From NCBI GenBank assembly GCA_932294295.1, contig OW028579.1, positions 30,577,250 through 30,641,249 on the forward strand: DNA of 64,000 nt. Reading direction: 5' to 3'. How positions within the stretch are numbered: the stretch's first letter is position 1; the number at the start of each line of letters is the position of its first letter. The notes below the pieces were generated by a model that did no database searches, was not told where the DNA came from, and worked only from the letters and a program-made list of their open reading frames with translations. The translations under genes were made by a program, and so were the position numbers. This DNA is from Alitta virens (lineage: Eukaryota; Annelida; Polychaeta; Phyllodocida; Nereididae). Of this stretch, positions 55,620 through 64,000 are shown in pieces.

Positions 55620-55843
55620 AAACAACACGAATGATGTAAGTTTCAACATTTAATTAATAGCAAACTTCAGACTTCTGCAGCACACAAGTGCAAAAAATAC
55701 ACATCATTTAATTATTGTCATGTAATACAGTTTACATTGTTCATTACATTTAACTTCATCGGTATACAGTTCACATGCAAACATAAGTAATAACAGTTCA
55801 TTGTTCATTTCAATAAAGTTCATTGTTCATTTTCAGCTCAACA

Positions 55844-57724
55844 TTACTCGGTTGTGGTAGTTGGAGGCGTGGGCACCGAAAAGGAGGAGTTATGGTCATC
55901 ACCACCAACCATTCCCCCCACACTAGTGTTCAACAAGTAGCTGGTGAGCGAAACATCCTGAGGCGTGCTGCAATCCTGTGGTGACATGGAAGGACGACCA
56001 TGAGAAGGACCTGAAGTCAACCAGGCCTGACTGATAATGGTAGAAGATGTCGCAGGAGGGGGGGTCGGTGCAGGCACAGACGAAGAAGAAGGGGCAGCCG
56101 ACACGAGAGCCTGGGGCGAAGGGCCGGATGGAGTAGCGAACATCCGGGCAGCAGGGCTGGATGAATGCTGTGCGAACATCTGGGCAGCAGGGCTGGATGA
56201 ATGCTGTGCGAACATCTGGGCAGCAGGGCTGGAAGAATGCTGATGATGAGGGAACATCTGCACAGGAGGACCGGATGAACTGGCTGTAGGAGCAGGGAGG
56301 ACGAACTGCTGCTGATGCTGCTGAGGGACAGGAGGCAGAAACTGATGATACTGCTGTTGCTGTTGCAGTTGCTGTTGCTGCTGCTGTTGCTGTTGCTGCT
56401 GGCGCTTGCGACGATACGCCTGCTTAAACTGCATCAGGTTGTTTAAGGTTTGGGCCTGGTAATCCCACCAAGTGTCGGTGTCCATCTGCATCACCTCGTG
56501 GTAGATCATGTCCGTGAAGACCCTCTTGGACAAGCTGCCTGAGTCCGTCGGCTGACTCAACTTGCTGTGCATGTCCCTCTGCAGATCGGTGGCTTTTTCA
56601 ATCAGCTGGAAATAGGAAAAAACACAACATTAGAGTAAGTCACATGGCAACTGCAATAGCATGTGCATTATTGACAATGTACTGAAAAGACACATCACCA
56701 TACAGTGAACACTGGAAGTGCCAAGAAACAAAGCTACCACTTTCTACTATGGAAAAGCTACAACTTTAAACTGCAAGATTACAATTACAACTTTAAAATG
56801 CAAGATTACAATTACAACTTTAAACTGCAACATTACAATACGATTATCTTGATTATCATGGCAACTGAAGCAGTATACTTACTTGAGTGACAGCTTGTGT
56901 AGCAATTCCATCTCCACTAGCTGCAAGGCTGGATGCATCACAGTCATGATGATGACGAGGCTGACGTCTGGACGTCTTCTTGCTTGGAGGAGGGGCCCCC
57001 ATCTTCCTCGTGCTGCTGCTGCTGTCGCCCTTGTAAGGCCCACCCTTGGACCTGCTTGTATCGGAATCCCTGCCACCATCATCCGAACTATCGACAATGA
57101 CCTCCTCAGCTTCAGACGTGTCATCCTCAGTGGTAGGTCTGTTGCTGCTGGTTGGAGTTTTTGCTTTCTTTTCCCAGCATCAACCCTCTTGATGTGGCGT
57201 TCGAGGTAGCCGAAATTCTCCATGATCCAGTTGTCCCGGTCTGTCAGGATTCTAGCGGCCCCACCAGAAGGCTTCTTGGTTGGATCCGTCAGCTTCCCAA
57301 CTGCAGTGCGCATTGAGTCTATCCAAGTTTTCAGCTGCTGCGCAGTACAATCCAGCTCCTTCGCCTTCTGGTCTATCATTCGCGATTTTATGTCTATCCG
57401 CTTGTATTGAGCAAGCCGCCGGTTATACAACATCTCCTGGGAACGGTACCAGTCAGCCACATCTTGTTCCTGGTCATCTGTGAGGTTCAGGGCTTCCTTT
57501 TTCTGCCTCTTCGCTCTTGCTGCAGGTGGGGGTGGAGCTGCAGTAGGAGGTACTGCAGGTGCAGCAGGTACAACTGGCCCAGGTAAATCTGGCATGCCTT
57601 GCGGACTTTGCGGTCTTGAAGAGGTATTACTGGCTACATCTTCTTCAACAGCAGCAGGTGGTGCAGGTTCCTCTTGGACAACAGTCTTCTTGCCAGGCCT
57701 CCCCTTTCCTCTCCTAGGTGGCAT
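55844..57724 (-). pseudogene. Harbinger accessory MADF-like/poly-Q protein, two exons, frameshifted
   Basis: Start ATG at 57724. Exon 1 runs to 56883 (CACTCAA|GTAAGT); exon 2 is 56605-55844 (acceptor TTCCTATTTCCAG). The N-terminus is basic/proline-rich (PPRRGKGRPGKK). A MADF or trihelix-like domain follows (LTDDQEQDVADWYRS, then KAKELDCTAQQLKTWIDSM), the usual DNA-binding partner of Harbinger transposases. After AGKRKQK the frame changes character; an acidic, coding-looking frame (TEDDTSEAEEVIVDSSDD) that joins exon 2 in phase 0 would follow if the A run near 57163-57167 had one more base. Exon 2 encodes MIYHEVMQMDTDTWWDYQAQ, a glutamine run (56338-56400) and a 12-residue repeat. Confidence 0.75.
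56140..56245. repeat. 36-bp tandem repeat inside the accessory gene
   Basis: Three units (GAACATCTGGGCAGCAGGGC and TGGATGAATGCTGTGC) encode repeating AQMFAQHSSSPA on the minus strand. The frame is kept because the unit is 36 bp. Confidence 0.9.
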
Positions 57725-58439
57725 GGTGGTTAATTCAAGAAACGGCAGTAGCAGCAGCAGCAATCCAGAAGGTAATATCCAGAAGAAATGGTGGATGATA
57801 AATGAATTAATTCGATGATCAACGATGAACGGCGGGCGGTGGAATGATGCTTCTCCAAAGACGGCGGTTGTATATATACTCAGGCATCCGTACTCACTCC
57901 GTGTCAGTTTAATTAACTCCGTCTTGACACCCAGTTCACTCCTGTATGCCCGCATTGATCTCGTGTGACACCGTGTACATAACGGAGTTAACCTGGTCAA
58001 GCAAATGACATGTAAACCCGCTCTCCCTGTTCACTCCGTTTAGACTCCGTGTTGGTCCTAGTTCACTCGTGTGGAACCGAGTTGCTCCTTGTGCTCTCCG
58101 GAGCGTACTTTTCACGCCCGGTTGACGCCGGACATAGCCGGAGATCACACGAAGTCTTTCGGTGCCAATACGGAGGTCCCCGGAGATCGACGGAGTCTAC
58201 TGGGAGTCTACACGGATCTACACGGCCCAACACGGATTTCACTATTCCGGGATCTCCGGCATGAAAAATTAAACATGTTTAATTTTTTTGCCGGAGTCCC
58301 CCGGAGATACCGGACCATGCCGGACACTCCCGGACATGAACAAGATGTCTATACGCCTTTCCCCGGAGTATGCGGGAGTATTACGGAGTTGACCTCCGGG
58401 ACGCTCCTGCGTCTGATCCGGCTATGTGTGAAACCCCCT

Positions 58440-58442
58440 TAA
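58440..58442. repeat. Right TAA target duplication of the Harbinger
   Basis: Follows GTGTGAAACCCCCT and matches 53779-53781. Confidence 0.9.
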
Positions 58443-60120
58443 GGAGTTGATCCAGTGCACTGAAGCGGAACGATTTTTCCATTGATCCCAAACACAGTGT
58501 TTTTGCTGACCTCAGAGGAATATATTTGACCTCTGCGTAGTGCAATGGCCTCTGGGCATATATGAGATTATATACAATAATTTAAGTGCAGGTGTACTGC
58601 TATACAAGCCCCAATTCGTATGTTGTGGTTACAGGTCCCACTGGTTGTCTGTTACCAGTGGTTTCAGTAAATAATAAAATGGAGGACACATTTTCATTTT
58701 CTTGAATAATGAAGTCTTGTCTTATCTTATCTCATCTTAACTTAACTTATAATTTTATCTTAGTGCACTTGTATTTTTATGGCAAAGACATTTGTTTGTA
58801 TTTCACTTAATATATATATAATAATTTTATTGACGGACGATGTCAAAAGTACAGAAGACTAATAACTTCTAGTTACAATATAATGCCATTACGATTGTCA
58901 CCAAAAAAATTTTGTTTTAAGTATCAGTTTTGTATATTTGCTTGCATTACTAGCAGATAAGAAAGGTTCATATTTTATCTTTTTGTAGCGTGATCATCCC
59001 ATTACAAAACATAGCTGTGTCTCAAATTATCTTTTTCTATCTAAGGTGCAGTGGGTATAAAATATCTAGTAACAGATATACCAAAATATGTATTGCAAAA
59101 CCTCTGTCTGCTGCAATGCCATATGTATTGCAACATGATGAGTACATAAATATAATACAATCGATAATAACACTATCAGAATGCTGGACAATGGAGTACT
59201 AAGCACTTCATAGCTCTATCAGCGTTGTACCTATAAGTTATTAGTCTTGTTCATAAAGTTATTGATATGAAACAAACAGTGCCAGACACTCATATTGAAC
59301 TCTAACAGATTTATGGATAATATATTTATATTCCCAATGTTTATATGACATATACACATTGTCTCTAGGGCTGCCAGCCTCTCATTGAGTGTACACAATA
59401 CTACGCATTGATCTATTAGGTGGGTTTCATAGAATATGAAATCATAGAATATCCTATAGATGCTTCCTATAGTAGATCTATGGGTAGTGTCTGCAGTGTC
59501 TGCAGAAATCATTCGCTCACAATAAGTCCATCAGGGCTATTGTTAAAAGAACAATATAAGAATCCCCAGTAATGTATTATTGATTATAAGGATACTTTTC
59601 ATATTATGACCCCTATTGGAGAAGTCATAATTAGTCATTCATCCAGAGTTATGGTAATTAAGCCTATAAATGATACATATTGTTCATATACATAGTACAT
59701 GGTATGTCGTTGTTAGCTTGTAAAACATTGAATGCATTATTGTGGGGTCACCGCATGATTGAATCTGCCATATTTTTGCTATACAAATATTGCTACATGT
59801 GATAAGGATTTTTTTTAGCCCACCATGAGACAATTATTTTATCCAATGGTGTATATCTGGTAGATGGGCTAAAATGTATCTAATTAACCAAATCTTGGCT
59901 AAAATGTTGTGTGTTAGGACCACATCAATATCAAGTGATGACAACCCTAGTGGTGGATGTATTCCACTGTGCTCACTATAATGATGACTCTGGTGTCCCA
60001 CTAAATCACAGTAAACTACGTGTACACTGGTGAAGGGAACTATATGTGAATGGTCTGATTCCCATAATTCGTCCTTGAGCTACATTGAAATTTATGCGAG
60101 ACAGAAATATGAAGGTAAAA
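58443..60120. other. Gene-free stretch
   Basis: No supported exon or repeat array. AT-rich. Confidence 0.4.
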
Positions 60121-60123
60121 GTC

Positions 60124-60268
60124 ATTGGTAGATAGGTAGATAGATAGATAGATAGATAGATAGATGATAGAAAGAAAGATGGATAGATGGATGGATTGAT
60201 GGATTGATAGATAGATGGATAGATGGATGGATTGATAGATAGATGGACAGGTAGATAGATAGATAGAT

Positions 60269-60304
<36 letters not shown>

Positions 60305-60478
60305 TGATAGATTGACAGACACATAAATAGATAGAAAGAAAGATAGAACGATAGAAAGATGGATGGATTGATAGATAGATAGATATGTGGATAGATAGAT
60401 GGATAGATGGATATGTGGATAGATAGATGGATGGATAGATAGATAGATAGATAGAGTTGGTTGGTTGGTTGGTTGGTT
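60124..60478. repeat. (GATA)n/(GATG)n microsatellite ending in (GGTT)n
   Basis: About 330 bp of GATA with GATG, GATT and GAAA interruptions, then GGTTGGTTGGTTGGTTGGTT at about 60457-60477. Minus-strand ORFs made of SIYLSIYLS are translations of the repeat. Confidence 0.97.
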
Positions 60479-61984
60479 AATCATTTGTTTATAGTTCCTA
60501 TTTATTTATTTGTTTGTTTTAACCCCCATGCATGGGGAAAATGTGGAATATGATGATAGTTTAATAAAGATATCAAATATGAATGCCATCAGATTATAGA
60601 CATGTAAATTTATGAGATATTGAATTGTTTCAAAAAAAACGAAATGTACATAATAAAGCAATAAGAACATTATTTCATAAATACACCAGAAGGTTTTTTT
60701 TAGCAACAATACTGCGACACAGTCTATTTTGAAGTGCTTATTAATTGTGCATAATTGCCTTTTGAGCATGGTGTAGAATGCGTTCATTCTCTGATCAGTT
60801 CATTTCATTACAATTAAAATGCATGTACAACTAAAAAATGGAGCAATTTTCTGGATCACCAGTCATAAATGTGGCAAATTCAATTATGTACAATGCGTGA
60901 AAGTGATATACAGTCGTCATTGTCATTAAAAAATTCTATGGTAATAATCATATGCTAATAGTCTGGGCTTGTTTATGCGCAGCTGAAACAATGTTATGGT
61001 TACATTTGAGTTAAATGGATGGTATGTCGATACATGCAATACAACTACTTTCTATCAGATATGATGGATTGAGTGAAAGATTTAATTCATATTATATTAC
61101 ATTAATCATACTCGCAATTTACGCATAATGCATGAAAAATAATTAATAAAATAAAATATATAGATTGTATATGGTTGTGAAAAAATTAATTGTAGTTATG
61201 TTTATTTTGATTTGCATTAATTACATGTACTCTCTTTTTAATGTTAATTAGGCCACGGTTTTTTGATCTTATGTTTCTCGGAACTTTCTCGGACCGTTTT
61301 TCTTGAGACGGTCGGTCGGAAAATTAAAAAAATCCCCAGAAAGTTTTTTTTTCATTATAAATTAACACAGGTGATGTGATACTTTGAGATGCAATACACA
61401 TATTTGCCCAGACAATTGTTGATTTATTAATTGAGCGGCACTGCAAAATATTGGCCGGCGGTGTCGAGTAACGAAAGATCAAAAAACTGTCGCCTTAATC
61501 ATGTTAATTAATTTTACACAACAATGTTAATGAATCTGACCTCAAATGTAATTATATCAGCTTCAAAGGAATAATTGTTCAACATTGTTGTCAGTCTTGA
61601 ATTTTACTTACAAGTTTATTTATTTATTATTATTACTTATAAATGTTGACACTGCACTACTGTGTTGCAGTCAGTCATTGTAGGAACTTCTTTGTATCCA
61701 TGCACATTGCATAAGTTATGTATGAGAAATGTGGCAAGTACTTTGTTAGAAATGCAAAACGCACTGTACCTGATGATTTGAACAGTTATACGTCACTTTG
61801 GTTACAGACTTAATATTGTAAATGAACGTTACAGCTTTGTTTGCAACAAAAAATAACTATTTTTTAGCAAATACTATTGTAACTTTGTAAGTTGTAAGTT
61901 TTGTTTAAGCCAAAAGTATGAATTATTTATTTTGAAAATAATGTTTCCAGTACATAGGCATCAATAACTACATAGTTATGATTA
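60479..61984. other. Gene-free stretch
   Basis: No supported exon. AT-rich. Confidence 0.4.
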
Positions 61985-62215
61985 TTGTAGCTGGGTGGTC
62001 TAGTGGTGTGACGCTCGCCAGTTTCTCTGAAGGACCCGGGTTCGTGCCCGGGCAACCTTTCATGACCATCATCCCAGCTGGATGTCATTTTGATGAGACG
62101 TTAAATTGGCAGTCCCTTGTACTCAGCGTCTATGCTGAGGCTTGTAAAAGACCCACCTATGTAGAAAAGGTGTAACATGGGTGGAATTTTCTCTCTCATC
62201 TCATCAATCAACCTT
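61985..62215 (+). mobile_element. tRNA-derived SINE, family 2
   Basis: The head has GGTGGTCTAGTGGTGTGACG (A box) and CCCGGGTTCGTGCCCGGG (B box). The body has CTTGTACTCAGCGTCTATGC and GTAAAAGACCCACCTATG as in 15565-15845. It is the best-preserved head of this family in the window. Confidence 0.8.
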
Positions 62216-62599
62216 TGATAGCGGCAAGCACTTGCCTTAGAGGGCTACACTTTCCATATCTAGCTGTCTATCTATTGACCAGAAAAAGCATATTAATGCT
62301 TTCCAAGCCAAAATACAGATATTTCAGAAAAGTACATGGAGTTACAGCAAAACTTTCATATAGTGTATATTAAAATTATATTGATATTAAATATACATAT
62401 TGAACAAAGTTTTGATAAATTGTGCAGTGAAACTTGGCAATTAATACCATAAAAAAAATTAAGCATATTAAGACCTCGATTTTAAGACCACTTTGCTCAA
62501 ATTTGCAGATTCCCAATTTTTGATAATGTATAAAAAAGGGAAGTTCAATAATTATGACCGCCAATAAAAGACAAGTGCGATCAGTCATTAAGACCGTCT

Positions 62600-62760
62600 A
62601 TGTGTCTATGCTGTGGCAAGTCAGAGACCCCACCCATCATGCCTATGGGGTGAATGTGTAACTCTATAGTACCTTATCGTCTCATCATTACATCTTCTTC
62701 AGTTGGTCATATAAGCTGATCAAGCCTCAGACCAGCAAGTAGCATTGTAAAAATAAAACA
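62600..62760 (+). mobile_element. SINE family 2, truncated copy
   Basis: TGTGTCTATGCTGTGGCAAG, then GACCCCACCCATCATGCC, then CGTCTCATCATTACATCTTC and a GCCTCAGACCAGCA end match the family body; no tRNA head. Confidence 0.7.
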
Positions 62761-64000
62761 AGAAATATAGTGCAATTAATTATGGGACCTACTTAATATT
62801 GCAATACATATAGTCAGACTTGCAATGAAAAAGTGTAGGTTAGCTACTAAACTAAATGTAGATATGCAAAGGTCCATGTGAAGCTAACTGTGTGAGCTGC
62901 CTGCCTCACAAATACCATGGACTTGTTTACTTGGAGAAATGCCAATGAATGGTATTTAACACCAGGACCATTGGTCGACAGACTCTACACTTAGCTTAAA
63001 CAGGGTTTTATTATATATATCATTGATTTATTGGAAAAGATAAGATTTATTACTCGCTTATTAGAGATTCTATATTGATATTTGTTGCTTAAGAGAAGTA
63101 TTATAAGTATAGGTCTGTGGGCAAATAATCATAATATATATTATCATATGATTATGTTAATATAATTTATTTGTGACATTGTATCCATGCTTCTCCTACA
63201 ACAATTTCATGATATCTTATTTCAAAATTTCCCAAACTGTATATATTTGCTGCGCTCTGCTGACTGGGACTTGAATTTAATTCGGTTTAAAATGCTTTCC
63301 ACTAAACTTAAAATTTGAGGTTATTATATGACTTGGAATGGCCAAGTGGTGAATGAAGTTGTCTGCTCATTTAGAAGTTCTGGGTTTGATTCCTGGGATT
63401 TGTGTATACAGTGATATATAGACTATCATATAGTAGATGTTCGTAATGTTAAGCTGAAAACTCCATTTATTTAATATCCATGATAAATCATGAATATTTC
63501 TTCTACATCTTTGTCAGCATTTTATTCACTGTATGGAAATCTTGCAAAAGGTTCTCTTTTCCGCCCACTCTGCAATGAAATAAACAGAGACTAGATAAGA
63601 TGTACTTTATGGTCATATGTGTTATGCAGGACGGGTAAATATAAAGAAATTCTCCACAAGGGCAATGCTGTTGACGATGTCTATAGTATTTACTCAAGGA
63701 TGTGCGGTGCACTGTCCAAGCTAATATTAGACATGTTTTCGTTAAACCTCAATATTTTTGAAGTTTTGATAATTTGTATAACCTGGATTTATAAAAAAAG
63801 CAAATGAGGAAGCTACACTGTTTTATTTAAATTGAATATTGCCAAAACATGGAGCATGATGGGAAATGACTCATGAGTTCAGAAATCTGTCAAATTAGTA
63901 AATCTCAAATAGATGAAGTGATTAGGATTTGTAAGTGATACAATAACAATAAAATAGTTTGTTGTACTATTGTCTCAATGCTGGTTTTGTGAAGATTAGT
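62761..64000. other. Gene-free stretch to the window end
   Basis: No supported exon. A degraded tRNA-like B box (GGGTTTGATTCC) near 63383 hints at another decayed SINE. Confidence 0.35.

Larger units (their letters stand above)
53782..58439. mobile_element. PIF/Harbinger DNA transposon (4,658 bp)
   Basis: TIRs match over about 45 bp (AGGGGGTTTCACACATAGCC to CGTCCCGGA), with 3-bp TAA duplications, the hallmark of the superfamily. It contains a DDE transposase on the plus strand and a second, DNA-binding-type gene on the minus strand, convergently arranged around 55.6-55.8 kb. CCGG-rich subterminal regions form many inverted motifs. Both genes carry an apparent single-base frameshift, so this copy is probably non-autonomous now. 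Confidence 0.95.

Noticed and set aside
56037..57818. Alanine/glycine-rich plus-strand ORFs opposite the Harbinger accessory gene
   Set aside because: They are antisense shadows of proline/glutamine-rich coding sequence on the minus strand.
58049..58442. Plus-strand ORFs at the Harbinger right end
   Set aside because: TIR and subterminal sequence only; they resemble the MITE antisense ORFs.
60040..60484. Minus-strand ORFs of repeating SIYLSIYLS and HPSIHLSI
   Set aside because: They translate the (GATA)n/(GATG)n microsatellite; no coding signal.
61985..62060. tRNA gene
   Set aside because: Same reason: the body downstream matches SINE family 2.

Overview
This is animal (metazoan) nuclear DNA, AT-rich. 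The evidence is host exons bounded by AG/GT splice sites, EGF-type exons in phase 1, tRNA-headed SINEs, a PIF/Harbinger transposon, and a complete Maverick/Polinton whose own genes carry spliceosomal introns. I infer a marine invertebrate, possibly a non-vertebrate deuterostome, but the sequence does not fix the species.

Host backbone: a plus-strand gene for a single-pass EGF-repeat membrane protein is read from exons at 149-385, 18593-18727, 21301-21502 (membrane segment) and 40294-40435 (cytoplasmic end and stop), with phase-compatible junctions throughout. A separate minus-strand host gene lies in the first of these introns; its best exons run from 8356 down to a stop at 5577. A patatin-like phospholipase gene starts at 43475 on the plus strand. 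The rest of 0-22 kb and 40-64 kb is intron or intergenic DNA with SINEs, foldback MITEs, a broken LINE endonuclease fragment, minisatellites and microsatellites.

Central element: 22116-39664 is a complete Polinton (17,549 bp) with identical 114-bp terminal inverted repeats and a perfect 6-bp target duplication (ATTAAA at 22110-22115 and 39665-39670). It sits in the last intron of the EGF/membrane gene. The left arm (plus strand) encodes protein-primed DNA polymerase B and two related spliced membrane glycoproteins. The right arm (minus strand) encodes, from the terminus inward, an unknown internally duplicated protein, a chromodomain integrase, a penton-like minor capsid protein, an unknown basic protein, the major capsid protein, the packaging ATPase, two small basic proteins, a tandem PC4-like protein, and a spliced protein that begins with a death-fold (CARD-like) domain and continues into PC4-like repeats. 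The arms converge at 30.2-31.0 kb. No adenain/Ulp1-type protease was found. Both termini, and one intron of a glycoprotein gene, carry arrays of about 33-bp iterons whose core matches the CTCF-type motif (CCAGGTGGCGCTG).

Second element: 53782-58439 is a 4.66-kb PIF/Harbinger transposon (TAA target duplication, about 45-bp TIRs) with a DDE transposase on the plus strand and a MADF-like/poly-Q accessory gene on the minus strand. Each appears broken by one single-base frameshift. A 0.63-kb non-autonomous relative lies at 3071-3702.

The most unusual content is the Polinton accessory set: the CARD-like/PC4-like protein, the tandem PC4-like protein, the paired membrane proteins with an LRR-cap-like cysteine module, and the terminal CTCF-like iteron arrays.
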